Of a DNA stretch of 14,457 bases, positions 1 through 7,178 are shown piece after piece; position 1 is the stretch's first letter, and each line of letters begins with the position of its first letter. The notes beneath the pieces are model-generated. The model saw only the letters and a list, made by a program, of their open reading frames with translations. It did no database searches and had not been told where the DNA came from. The translations under genes and the position numbers were made by a program. This DNA is from Candidatus Omnitrophota bacterium (GTDB taxonomy: Bacteria; Omnitrophota; Gorgyraeia; Gorgyraeales; Gorgyraeaceae), in the NCBI GenBank assembly GCA_003485765.1, contig DNHS01000038.1, forward strand, positions 1 through 14,457, in the 5' to 3' direction.

Positions 1-37
1 GTACAATTATCTTGACACTACTAATAGAGAAGTGAGA

Positions 38-66
38 TTGACATACTGGCTGCAATTATATATAAT
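38..66 (+). promoter_or_regulatory. sigma70 promoter for the rplU operon
   Basis: A perfect -35 box TTGACA (38-43) and a perfect -10 box TATAAT (61-66) are separated by exactly 17 bases. Transcription should start near 73, giving a leader of about 43 bases before rplU. The 13 bases around the -35 box (AGATTGACATACT) recur exactly in the promoter ahead of the cobalamin riboswitch. No promoter this good is visible between rplU and proA, so the first five genes are probably one transcript. Confidence 0.88.
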
Positions 67-115
67 ATAATGTTTTAACGGATTACGAAGTTATGAACTA
101 AAAAAGGGGGCATAG

Positions 116-430
116 ATGTACGCAATAATAGAAACAGGCTCAAAGCAGTACAAGGTCGCAAAAAACGACACAATCGAGGTTGAAAAACTTAACCTGGGTG
201 AAGCAAAGGAGGTAAAATTGGACAAAGTCCTTTTTATCTCGGACAAGAAGGAATCGACCATAGGGAGCCCTTATATAAAAGGCGCCTATGTAGTTTGCGA
301 TTTATTAGGCGAAAAACGCGCGAAAAAGGTTATTTCTTTTAAATACAGGCGCAGGCATGCAAGTTCTAAGAAAAAAATCGGACACAGGCAGGGATATGTA
401 ATGTTGAAGGTGAAAGAAATAGTGGTTTAA
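116..430 (+). CDS. rplU: 50S ribosomal protein L21
   Basis: L21 is a small protein of the large ribosomal subunit that binds 23S rRNA. The 104-residue product has the usual family length. It opens with the typical MYAIIETGSKQYKV and carries the basic C-terminal segment with FKYRRRH and KKKIGHRQGY that contacts rRNA. The ATG is preceded by an A-rich, G-rich ribosome site (AAAAGGGGG, 102-110). It is first in the operon and is followed 12 bases later by rpmA; rplU-rpmA-obg is one of the most conserved bacterial gene orders, which makes the assignment secure. Confidence 0.97.
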   Translation: MYAIIETGSKQYKVAKNDTIEVEKLNLGEAKEVKLDKVLFISDKKESTIGSPYIKGAYVVCDLLGEKRAKKVISFKYRRRHASSKKKIGHRQGYVMLKVKEIVV

Positions 431-442
431 TCGGAGGATAAA

Positions 443-676
443 ATGGCGCATACTAAAGCTCAAGGAAGTTGTAAAAACGGAAAAGATTCAAATGGCCAGA
501 GGCTTGGCGTAAAATGCTTTGAAGGCCAGACTGTAACTAGCGGGAGCATTATCCTGAGGCAGAAAGGGACTAAATTTTTTCCAGGCCTTGGAGTGGGCAT
601 AGGCAGGGATTATACCCTGTTTGCTCTAAAAGCCGGCACTGTTAAATTTGGGTACCGAAAAGTTAATGTGATATAA
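443..676 (+). CDS. rpmA: 50S ribosomal protein L27
   Basis: L27 sits near the peptidyl-transferase centre, and its N-terminal tail reaches toward the tRNA acceptor ends. The 77-residue product begins MAHTKAQGSCKNGKDSNGQR, matching the family's MAHKKAGGS-NGRDS start. It contains the GQTVTSGSIILRQKGTKFFPG core and the DYTLFAL signature. There is no N-terminal extension of the kind that Firmicutes remove by cleavage. The Shine-Dalgarno sequence CGGAGG (432-437) lies 5 bases before the ATG. The stop codon abuts the ATG of obgE with no gap. Confidence 0.97.
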   Translation: MAHTKAQGSCKNGKDSNGQRLGVKCFEGQTVTSGSIILRQKGTKFFPGLGVGIGRDYTLFALKAGTVKFGYRKVNVI

Positions 677-1636
677 ATGTTCATAGATCGAGCAGATATT
701 TTCGTAAAGGCAGGAGACGGCGGAGACGGCTCTAATAGTTTCTGCAAAATAAAAAACCTTAAAAAAAGGCAGGACGGCGGAGACGGCGGCAAAGGCGGAA
801 ACATAGTCCTCGTAGCTGATAAAAATGTCCAGACCCTTTTGGATTTTCATTTTCGCAAACATTTCAGAGCAGACAAGGGTTCAAACGGCTCAGGCAATAA
901 CAGAAAAGGCGCAAATGCGGTTGATTGCATTATAAGGCTTCCGCTCGGCACCATAGTTAGAGATAGGTATGAAGATATTACATATTGCGATTTAAAGGAA
1001 GACGGCCAGTCAGTAGTTCTTATAAAAGGCGGCTTGGCCGGCCGTGGTAACTCTAAGTTTAAGCAGGCTACTTATGGAGACCCTGGCGAAGAAAAAGAAA
1101 TAACCCTGGAGTTAAAATTAATAGCTGATGTGGGCATAATTGGCTATCCGAATGCAGGAAAGTCAAGCCTGATTTCACGCATATCAAAAGCAAAATCAAA
1201 GGTAGCTGATTATCCGTTTACCACAAAAACGCCTATTCTGGGTGTTGTAAAATTAAGCGATGAAAGAAGTTTTGTTATTTGCGATATACCTGGTTTAATA
1301 GAAGGCGCGCATAGCGGCAAAGGCCTGGGAGATGATTTCTTGCGCCATGTGGAGCGCACGAGAGTCCTTATTCATATGATAGATATGGCAGGAGTGGATG
1401 GGAGGAATCCCGCGGAGGATTTTGCATCAATAAATAATGAATTAAAGCTTTATAATCCGGAGCTGGTAAAGAGGCCGCAGGTCATCGCAGTAAATAAAAT
1501 GGATATACCTGAGGCAAGGGAAAATTTAAAAGAATTTAAAAAACATGTAAGGAAAACTGTTTATCCAATATCCTGCGTTACAGGTGAAGGGATAAAGGAA
1601 TTACTGGAAGCGGTGTATAAAAAGTTGCGCCAATAA
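677..1636 (+). CDS. obgE: Obg family ribosome-assembly GTPase, short form
   Basis: Obg proteins are GTPases that act in 50S subunit maturation and stress signalling. The 319-residue product has a glycine-rich N-terminal Obg domain (about 1-155) and a GTPase domain. The G1 loop GYPNAGKS is at 156-163, followed by switch I around YPFTTKTP, the G3 motif DIPGLIEGAHSG, the G4 motif NKMD and a G5-like SCVTGEG near the C-terminus. It stops directly after the G domain, so the C-terminal OCT domain of the longer Bacillus-type proteins is absent. In the Obg domain the usual VSFRREKYVP-GGP-DGGDGG stretch is altered to NSFCKIKNLKKRQ-DGGDGG. The ATG directly follows the rpmA stop and has no separate ribosome site beyond rpmA coding sequence, suggesting translational coupling. 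Confidence 0.95.
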   Translation: MFIDRADIFVKAGDGGDGSNSFCKIKNLKKRQDGGDGGKGGNIVLVADKNVQTLLDFHFRKHFRADKGSNGSGNNRKGANAVDCIIRLPLGTIVRDRYEDITYCDLKEDGQSVVLIKGGLAGRGNSKFKQATYGDPGEEKEITLELKLIADVGIIGYPNAGKSSLISRISKAKSKVADYPFTTKTPILGVVKLSDERSFVICDIPGLIEGAHSGKGLGDDFLRHVERTRVLIHMIDMAGVDGRNPAEDFASINNELKLYNPELVKRPQVIAVNKMDIPEARENLKEFKKHVRKTVYPISCVTGEGIKELLEAVYKKLRQ

Positions 1637-1638
1637 AC

Positions 1639-2472
1639 ATGGAACGTAAAAAGATAAAAAAAGCGAAACGGATAGTCATAAAGGTAGGCGCAAGCGTCCT
1701 GACAGCAAAAGGGCTTAAGCTTGACAAGAGATGGATAAAGAATTTTTCTGAACAGGTAGCAGTTTTAGTCAAACATGGCTATCAGGTGGTCATAGTTTCT
1801 TCAGGCGCTATTGCTGCAGGCATGGGGTTATTTGGCATGAAAAAGAGGCCTAAGAGTTTACCTGAGCAGCAGGCCTGCGCAGCCTTGGGCCAGGGATATC
1901 TCATGAAAACATATGAAGAATTTTTCAGAAAAAAAGGTTTTCATGCAGCCCAGATACTTTTGACATGGGAGGATATAAGGGAAAAGCGCAGGTATCTTAA
2001 CGCAGAAAATACTCTGCACACGCTTTTGAGTAAAAAGGCAGTGCCTGTTATAAATGAAAACGATACTATTTCTGTAGATGAAATAAAGTTTGGCGATAAT
2101 GATAAACTTTCAGCTCTGGTGGCAAGCCTTGTTTCAGCTGATTTATTGATTATGCTTACAGACGTAGATGGCCTATATATAGACGACAAGAAAACCGTAG
2201 CCAGCGTTGTGGGAGATATAAGCGCTAGTCTTGAAAAGTTTGCGTGCGGAACTGATAAAGAATGTTCGCGTGGAGGCATGAAGACAAAACTGGACGCCGC
2301 AAAAATAGCTGTTAAATCAGGCATAGATTGTATCATAGCCAATGGAAGAAAAAAGAATGTGCTTTTGAAAATTTTAACCGGAGAAAACATAGGAACGCTT
2401 TTTCAGGCTCATAAGAATAAAATAACAGGCAAAGATTTCTACGACAACGCTATAAATCGAGTTGTTTTATAA
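1639..2472 (+). CDS. proB: glutamate 5-kinase, without PUA domain
   Basis: ProB phosphorylates glutamate to gamma-glutamyl phosphate, the first step of proline synthesis. The 277-residue product is a single amino-acid-kinase domain. It has an N-terminal KVGASVLT phosphate-binding segment (15-22), VSSGAIAAGM (53-62), the glutamate-binding INENDT (138-143), FGDNDKLSA (151-159) and LTDVDGLY (173-180). The E. coli enzyme has about 367 residues with a C-terminal PUA domain; that domain is missing here, as in some other bacteria. The ATG lies two bases after the obgE stop. ProA, the next pathway enzyme, follows. No proC is in the window, so the pathway must be completed elsewhere. Confidence 0.94.
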   Translation: MERKKIKKAKRIVIKVGASVLTAKGLKLDKRWIKNFSEQVAVLVKHGYQVVIVSSGAIAAGMGLFGMKKRPKSLPEQQACAALGQGYLMKTYEEFFRKKGFHAAQILLTWEDIREKRRYLNAENTLHTLLSKKAVPVINENDTISVDEIKFGDNDKLSALVASLVSADLLIMLTDVDGLYIDDKKTVASVVGDISASLEKFACGTDKECSRGGMKTKLDAAKIAVKSGIDCIIANGRKKNVLLKILTGENIGTLFQAHKNKITGKDFYDNAINRVVL

Positions 2473-2479
2473 CGGAGTA

Positions 2480-2496
2480 GCGGAGCGCAGCTCCGC
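2480..2496 (+). repeat. GC-rich hairpin between proB and proA
   Basis: A perfect 7-bp stem (2480-2486 with 2490-2496) closes a GCA triloop in the 34-base gap between proB and proA. It is GC-rich compared with its surroundings and has no T-tract, so it is not an intrinsic terminator. It lies between a GGAG at 2474-2477 and the proA ATG, which otherwise lacks a ribosome site. A REP-like palindromic insert or a structured translation-initiation region are both possible. Confidence 0.6.
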
Positions 2497-2506
2497 GTAA
2501 TATTCT

Positions 2507-3763
2507 ATGTTACTTAAAGATAAAATTATAAAGATGTTGAAAGATGTTAAAGAGGCGTCGCTTAAGCTCGGCAATATTTCTACCAAGGATAAGGACAAGG
2601 CGATTTTGGCAATGGCTTCAGCGCTTCTGAAAAATACCAAATATATTTTGTCGGAGAACGCAAAAGATGTGGCTCTGTCAAATAAAACCGGCCTTTCAAA
2701 AGCGCTAGTGGATAGGTTAACCCTTACGGAAAAGCGCATAAAAGAAATGGCAGATTCTTTAAAACAGGTAGCGTCTTTAAAAGATCCTGTTGGCAGGATT
2801 CTTAGGCAATGGAAAAGGCCCAACGGGCTTATTATAAAAAAAGTTTCCGTTCCGATCGGCGTTATTGGAATTATATATGAATCAAGGCCGAATGTTACAA
2901 GCGATTGCGCTGGTTTGTGCCTTAAGTCAGGCAATGCGTGCGTTCTGAGAGGCGGAAGCGAATCAATAAATTCTAATCTCGCGATTCATAAGGTGGTTAC
3001 AAAATGCCTTGGCAAATTAGGCATACCAGAATCAGCCGTTGCTATGATTAATGTAACTGACAGGCTAGCTGTAGAGATTTTGTTGAAACAGACGAACCTT
3101 ATAGATGTGGTTATTCCAAGAGGCGGAGAAGGCCTTATAAGATATGTTGCGGAAAACTCATTAATCCCTGTAATAAAACATTATAAAGGCGTTTGCCATC
3201 TATATGTTGATAAAGACGCTGATCTTGAAATGGCCTTGGATATTATGCTCAATGCAAAGGTCCAGCGCCCGGGCGTTTGCAATGCCATAGAAAAGATGCT
3301 GGTCCATAAAGATATAGCGCGTAATTTTTTGCCTCAAGCAGCCAGGGTTTTAGATGATAAAGGCGTGGAGCTAAGAGGGTGCTCTGAGACGTTGAAGATT
3401 CTGCGGGGAATAAAAGAAGCCAAAGAATTAGACTGGTATGAAGAATATCTGGATTTAATTCTGACAATTAAAGTTGTAAAGGGCGTAGATGGCGCGATCA
3501 GCCATATAAATAAATACGGTTCTAGGCATTCAGACGCAATTGTTACGAAAAATAAATTGACAGCCGAGAGATTTTTAAAAGAAGTGGATTCCGCGTGCGT
3601 TTATCATAATGCGTCCACAAGATTTACAGACGGATACCAGTTTGGCATGGGCGCTGAAATAGGCATAAGCACAGACAAGATTCACGCCCGCGGCCCCATG
3701 GCTCTTGAGGAACTCTGTACTTACAAATATATTGTCCTTGGTTCCGGCCAAACTCGTAGCTAA
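2507..3763 (+). CDS. proA: gamma-glutamyl phosphate reductase
   Basis: ProA reduces gamma-glutamyl phosphate with NADPH to glutamate-5-semialdehyde, the second step of proline synthesis. The 418-residue product is of normal family length. It shows the aldehyde-dehydrogenase-like fold signatures PIGVIGIIYESRPNVT (116-131), KSGNACVLRGG (140-150), VIPRGGEGLI (202-211) and the catalytic cysteine in RPGVCNA (C258). The C-terminus has RFTDGYQFGMGAEIGISTDK, characteristic of ProA. The nearest Shine-Dalgarno-like GGAG is 29 bases upstream of the ATG, across a hairpin, so initiation may depend on that structure or on coupling to proB. Its stop codon TAA is the first three bases of a 44-base palindromic element. 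Confidence 0.96.
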   Translation: MLLKDKIIKMLKDVKEASLKLGNISTKDKDKAILAMASALLKNTKYILSENAKDVALSNKTGLSKALVDRLTLTEKRIKEMADSLKQVASLKDPVGRILRQWKRPNGLIIKKVSVPIGVIGIIYESRPNVTSDCAGLCLKSGNACVLRGGSESINSNLAIHKVVTKCLGKLGIPESAVAMINVTDRLAVEILLKQTNLIDVVIPRGGEGLIRYVAENSLIPVIKHYKGVCHLYVDKDADLEMALDIMLNAKVQRPGVCNAIEKMLVHKDIARNFLPQAARVLDDKGVELRGCSETLKILRGIKEAKELDWYEEYLDLILTIKVVKGVDGAISHINKYGSRHSDAIVTKNKLTAERFLKEVDSACVYHNASTRFTDGYQFGMGAEIGISTDKIHARGPMALEELCTYKYIVLGSGQTRS

Positions 3764-3804
3764 CAACTTGACAAATCAACATTGTTGATTTGTCAAGTTG
3801 TTTG
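3761..3804 (+). repeat. 44-base palindromic element, copy 1
   Basis: The element begins with the proA stop TAA and ends with TTG just before lipB. Positions 3762-3780 and 3784-3802 form a perfect 19-bp stem with a 3-base loop (ATT). A second element of the same length and ends lies at 5465-5508. The very long perfect stem followed by a short T-rich end could terminate or attenuate transcription. The existence of a diverged copy argues for a repeat family (REP or MITE-like). Confidence 0.85.
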
Positions 3805-3808
3805 GGAA

Positions 3809-4438
3809 ATGAGATATATAGATTTAGGATTAAGCGATTATAAAGAGGCATATAAGACGCAATGCGAAGTTAGAAGCAAGGTGGCTGAAGGCGCATGCGA
3901 AAACACGCTGATTATTACAGAGCATAAGAGTGTTATAACAATAGGGAGGATTGGCTCAGAGAAAAACATATTCAAGACTGAAGGCATAGAGGTCTTGAAT
4001 GTTGATAGGGGTGGAGATGTGACTTATCATGGCCCTGGTCAATTAGTGGCTTATCCAATTTTCAAATTAGAAAACGAAGCAAGGGATATACACGGCTTTT
4101 TAAGATTTTTAGAAGAAGTAGGGATAAGTTTTTTAAGTAAATATGGAGTAAGGGCTGAGACAAGGCCTGGCATGAGAGGCGTCTGGGTCAGGGATTCAAA
4201 GATCGCTTCAATAGGCATAGGCGTGAAAAAATGGGTTACTTATCATGGCATGGCGATAAATATAAACACGGATCTAAAGCCTTTTTCGTTTATAAAACCC
4301 TGCGGCATTGACGGGGTTAAAGTAACTTCGCTGGAAAATTTACTTAAAGAAAGATTAGACATTGAAGATGCAAAGCGCAAGATCAGAGAGTCATTTGAAG
4401 AGGTTCCCTTGCTGGCTGAAGCGGTCTGTAAAAGATAA
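3809..4438 (+). CDS. lipB: lipoyl(octanoyl) transferase
   Basis: LipB moves octanoate from acyl carrier protein to the lysine of a lipoyl domain, the first step of lipoate assembly. The 209-residue product has the family signature RGGDVTYHGPGQ (67-78). It also has the active-site lysine in KIASIGIG (K131), WVTYHGMAININ (142-153) and the catalytic cysteine in KPCGID (C165). An in-frame TTG at 3782 is possible, but it lies inside the palindrome and adds residues unlike the family; the ATG at 3809 gives the typical start. The ribosome site is only a weak GGGA 3 bases upstream, right beside the foot of the hairpin, so the hairpin may affect translation. The 3' end overlaps lipA in another frame. 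Confidence 0.94.
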   Translation: MRYIDLGLSDYKEAYKTQCEVRSKVAEGACENTLIITEHKSVITIGRIGSEKNIFKTEGIEVLNVDRGGDVTYHGPGQLVAYPIFKLENEARDIHGFLRFLEEVGISFLSKYGVRAETRPGMRGVWVRDSKIASIGIGVKKWVTYHGMAININTDLKPFSFIKPCGIDGVKVTSLENLLKERLDIEDAKRKIRESFEEVPLLAEAVCKR

Positions 4439-5246
4439 TGAAAGCTTTGCCAGGACAAGAGGACTTATTGCTAAACTTGGGCTGAATACAGTATGTCAGA
4501 GCGCCCGCTGTCCTAATATATATGATTGTTTTTCAGTTAAAAGGTGCACGTTTTTAATACTTGGCAGATTTTGCACTCGCTCCTGCAATTTTTGCGCTGT
4601 AGAGAATAAAATGATAGAATTAGAAAAGCCCGACAAAAAAGAGCTCTTAAAAATTAAAGAGGCAGTTGAGAAGCTGGATATTAAAAATGTAGTAATCACT
4701 TCTGTCACAAGGGATGACCTGGTAGACGGAGGTTCAAATCACTTCGCAGATTGCATAAGTATATTAAAGGGGATTGGCAGGAGTTTAAAAATAGAAGCGC
4801 TTATCCCTGATTTTCTTGGGAATAAAAGTTCTATTGAAAAGGTTGTATCTAGAAAGCCCGATATTCTTTCGCATAATTTAGAAACTGCGCCAAGGCTTTA
4901 TAATAAAGTCAGGCCGCAGGCAGACTATAACCGTTCGATAGAAGTGCTTAAGTTTGCCAAGGAATTGGACAGCAGTATAATTACAAAAAGCGGGATCATG
5001 GTAGGCCTTGGCGAATTCAGGGAAGAAATTCGTAGCGTGATGCAGGATCTGAGGAAAGCAGATTGCGATATTATTACAATAGGGCAGTATTTAAAGCCAG
5101 GCGCTGATTGCTTGGACGTAGACGAGTTTTTAGAACCAGCGGAGTTTGATAAATTTTCAGAATGGGCAAAAGAGGCAGGGTTTAAAAAATATTATTGCGG
5201 CCCATTTGTCAGAAGTTCGTACGCGGAGGAGATATGGCAGAACTAA
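4368..5246 (+). CDS. lipA: lipoyl synthase (radical SAM)
   Basis: LipA inserts two sulfur atoms into octanoyl groups on lipoyl domains, using a radical SAM cluster and a sacrificed auxiliary [4Fe-4S] cluster. The auxiliary ligands are visible as CX4CX5C (C43, C48, C54) and the radical SAM ligands as CX3CX2C (C69, C73, C76, in CTRSCNFC). The C-terminal RSSY motif supplies the serine ligand of the auxiliary cluster. Length (292 residues from this ATG) is normal. The start is uncertain: ATG 4368, TTG 4362 and TTG 4395 are in frame, and all lie inside lipB. The family's WLK block begins only a few codons after 4395, so a real overlap of at least about 44 bases with lipB is unavoidable. The product would act directly on the carrier encoded next. 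Confidence 0.95.
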   Translation: MQSARSESHLKRFPCWLKRSVKDNESFARTRGLIAKLGLNTVCQSARCPNIYDCFSVKRCTFLILGRFCTRSCNFCAVENKMIELEKPDKKELLKIKEAVEKLDIKNVVITSVTRDDLVDGGSNHFADCISILKGIGRSLKIEALIPDFLGNKSSIEKVVSRKPDILSHNLETAPRLYNKVRPQADYNRSIEVLKFAKELDSSIITKSGIMVGLGEFREEIRSVMQDLRKADCDIITIGQYLKPGADCLDVDEFLEPAEFDKFSEWAKEAGFKKYYCGPFVRSSYAEEIWQN

Positions 5247-5464
5247 AATTACCTGAACTAGCAGAGGGCATTAATGAAGCAGTGGTTTCTTTCTGGCATT
5301 TTAAAGAAGGAGACAACATTAAAGAAGGCGATGAGATAGTTGAGATGGCTACTGATAAAGCAGCATTCAATGTGCCATGTAAAATTTCAGGTGTTTTAAA
5401 GAAAATAGCGGCCCATGAAGGCGATACAGTTAAAGTGGGCCAAACGCTTGCTATAATAGAATAA
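5234..5464 (+). CDS. free-standing lipoyl (biotinyl/lipoyl-attachment) domain protein
   Basis: The 76-residue product is a single lipoyl domain of the 2-oxoacid dehydrogenase E2 type. It begins MAELKLPELAEGINEAVV, and the attachment lysine is K42 in EMATDKAAFNVP. The end is GDTVKVGQTLAIIE. There is no peripheral-subunit-binding or acyltransferase domain after it; TAA follows and a 44-base palindrome starts on the next base. The ATG is preceded 3 bases away by a strong GGAGGA (5225-5230) and overlaps the lipA end by 13 bases. Placement next to lipB and lipA strongly suggests it is their substrate. It is not GcvH-like in sequence. Whether it serves an E2-less complex, acts as a lipoyl shuttle, or is a stable remnant of an E2 gene cannot be told from this window. 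Confidence 0.85.
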   Translation: MAELKLPELAEGINEAVVSFWHFKEGDNIKEGDEIVEMATDKAAFNVPCKISGVLKKIAAHEGDTVKVGQTLAIIE

Positions 5465-5508
5465 TAACAACTTTACACTTTAACAATGTCAAAATGTAAA
5501 GTTGTTTG
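5465..5508 (+). repeat. 44-base palindromic element, copy 2
   Basis: It begins on the base after the lipoyl-protein stop codon. It has the same length and ends (TAACAACTT ... AAGTTGTTTG) as the element at 3761-3804. The arms pair over 19 positions with two mismatches (5478 with 5494, 5482 with 5490). Several differences from copy 1 occur as matched changes in both arms. It ends about 4 bases before the ribosome site of the Lrp gene. Confidence 0.85.
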
Positions 5509-5525
5509 AACGCGGAGGAGGAGGT

Positions 5526-6011
5526 ATGAAAGAGATATTGGAAATTTTGGAAAAAGACGCAAGGACAACGCCTGAAGAAATCGCAAGGATGCTGAAAAAA
5601 AGCGTTGGCGTAATAAAAAATGCGATTAAAAAGTATGAAAAAGAAGGCGTTATAGTTAAATATAAAACAGTAGTCAATAGGGATATATTAAAAGATGATG
5701 TGCAGCAGGTGAGGGCTCTTATAGAGGTGAGAGTTGCTCCTCAAAGGGGCCATGGCTTTGACCATATAGCTGAGAGGATATACAGGTTTCCTGAAGTTAA
5801 AAGCTGCTATCTTCTGTCTGGGTCTTATGATCTTTTGCTGGTTGTAGAGGGCAAGGATATTCAGGAAGTCAGCAGTTTTGTTTCCGAGAGGCTCGCTACA
5901 ATAGATAATGTCAATAGCACTGTTACGCATTTTATTCTTAAAAGATACAAGGCAGACGGGGATATATTGAAACGCATAGAAAGAAATAATAGAATAGCAA
6001 TATCATTTTAA
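5526..6011 (+). CDS. Lrp/AsnC family transcriptional regulator
   Basis: The 161-residue product has an N-terminal winged helix-turn-helix (about residues 1-50, with TPEEIARMLKKS followed by the recognition-helix region VGVIKNAIKKYEKEGVI). A C-terminal RAM/AsnC ligand-binding domain (about 65-150) contains ALIEVRV, VKSCYLLSGSYDLLLVVEG and the FVSERLATIDNV segment. Such proteins form octamers or related assemblies and usually sense amino acids. The start ATG has a very strong GGAGGAGGAGG (5514-5524) immediately upstream. An earlier start at 5502 would lie in the palindrome and is rejected. The gene is followed directly by an aminotransferase, so it probably regulates amino-acid metabolism, including perhaps that neighbour; the effector is unknown. 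Confidence 0.9.
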   Translation: MKEILEILEKDARTTPEEIARMLKKSVGVIKNAIKKYEKEGVIVKYKTVVNRDILKDDVQQVRALIEVRVAPQRGHGFDHIAERIYRFPEVKSCYLLSGSYDLLLVVEGKDIQEVSSFVSERLATIDNVNSTVTHFILKRYKADGDILKRIERNNRIAISF

Positions 6012-6017
6012 TTGATT

Positions 6018-7178
6018 ATGAAGATATCTAGAATAGTTGAAAAGATGAAGCCTTCGGGTATAAGGGAATTTTTTGATCTTGTAATAGGGATGAAGGATGT
6101 TATTTCACTGGGCGTAGGAGAGCCTGATTTTGTCACGCCCTGGAATATATGCGAGTCTGCGATATTCTCTTTAGAGAAAGGCTATACCTCTTACACGTCT
6201 AATAAGGGTTTATATGAATTGCGGCTTGCTATATTCAAATATCTCAAGAATAAATATTCTCTTTCTTATAATCCTGACCAGAACATCCTGATTACCACTG
6301 GAGTTAGCGAAGCAGTCGACCTTGCTTTGAGGGCTATATTGAATCGCGGGGATAAAATTCTAATCCCGGATCCTTCATATGTATCTTATGAGCCTGTAAG
6401 CGAACTGGCTGGCGGCAAGGCTATACTGGTAAAAACAAGCGAAGCTGATAATTTTAAATTAACACCCAGGCTTCTTAAGAAATATATTTCAAAGGGCGTG
6501 AAGGCGATTATCTTAAATTATCCTAACAATCCAACAGGCGTTTCCTATTCAAGAAAAGAGCTTCTGGCCCTTTCTAAAATTTTTGTAAACAATAATCTGA
6601 TTGTAATAAGCGACGAGATTTACGATGAGCTCACTTATGACTTCTCGCATACGCCATTAGCCACATTGCCTGGTATGAAACAGAGGACAATATACCTGAA
6701 TGGTTTTTCAAAGACATTTGCAATGACAGGTTGGCGCGTGGGTTATGCATGCGGCCCTGAAGAAATAATAAACGCAATGACAAAGATTCATCAATATACA
6801 ATGCTATGCTCTCCTATAATGGGCCAGTTAGGCGCAATAGAAGCCCTCAGAGGCTCTAGTGGATCTGTGCTTGAGATGAAAAGGGAATACAAGAGACGCA
6901 AGGAATTTATTGTATCAAAACTTAATGAGATAGGGCTTTATTGCGCTATGCCTGAGGGAACTTTTTATGTTTTTCCTTCAATTAAAAATACAGGCATGAG
7001 CTCGGTAGAATTTGCAAAGAGCTTATTATATAAAGAAAAGGTTGCAGTTGTGCCTGGTACTGCATTTGGTTCACAGGGCGAAGGCCATATAAGGATTGCT
7101 TATGCCTCCAGCATGGACAATCTTAAAGAGGCAACCGAGCGTATAAAACATTTTTTGAAGAATAATGTCAGATCATAA
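6018..7178 (+). CDS. class I/II pyridoxal-phosphate aminotransferase
   Basis: The 386-residue product is a fold-type I aminotransferase related to aspartate/aromatic aminotransferases of the AspC/PatA kind. It shows GVGEPDFVTP (32-41), the substrate-side YTSNKGLYELR (59-69), NYPNNPTG (168-175), SDEIYDELTY (198-207), the PLP lysine in SKTFAMTGWR (K232) and the C-terminal arginine region EGHIRIAYA. It would move amino groups between an amino acid and 2-oxoglutarate in the cytosol; the exact substrate cannot be read from sequence. The ATG at 6018 is preferred over the TTG at 6012, which adjoins the Lrp stop. No clear ribosome site is seen, which suits coupling to the Lrp gene. It overlaps the next gene by 14 bases. 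Confidence 0.93.
   Translation: MKISRIVEKMKPSGIREFFDLVIGMKDVISLGVGEPDFVTPWNICESAIFSLEKGYTSYTSNKGLYELRLAIFKYLKNKYSLSYNPDQNILITTGVSEAVDLALRAILNRGDKILIPDPSYVSYEPVSELAGGKAILVKTSEADNFKLTPRLLKKYISKGVKAIILNYPNNPTGVSYSRKELLALSKIFVNNNLIVISDEIYDELTYDFSHTPLATLPGMKQRTIYLNGFSKTFAMTGWRVGYACGPEEIINAMTKIHQYTMLCSPIMGQLGAIEALRGSSGSVLEMKREYKRRKEFIVSKLNEIGLYCAMPEGTFYVFPSIKNTGMSSVEFAKSLLYKEKVAVVPGTAFGSQGEGHIRIAYASSMDNLKEATERIKHFLKNNVRS

Noticed and set aside
12..17. An earlier TTGACA box upstream of rplU
   Set aside because: At a 17-base spacing there is no -10 box; the second TTGACA at 38-43 has a perfect partner.
1941..2934. Minus-strand open frames of about 150 codons opposite proB and proA
   Set aside because: Both overlap well-recognised plus-strand enzymes and encode low-complexity, family-less products; they are shadows of the codon pattern.
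3768..3796. TTGACA inside the first palindrome as a lipB promoter
   Set aside because: No -10 sequence occurs 16-18 bases downstream on either strand; the TTGACA is a by-product of the stem sequence.
3782..3808. lipB starting at TTG 3782
   Set aside because: The extra residues are encoded by the palindrome and do not resemble LipB N-termini; ATG 3809 gives the typical start.
5234..5464. Lipoyl protein as glycine cleavage H protein or biotin carrier
   Set aside because: It is too short for GcvH and has the E2-type ATDKA attachment site rather than the EMKM of biotin carriers; the neighbours make lipoate, not biotin.
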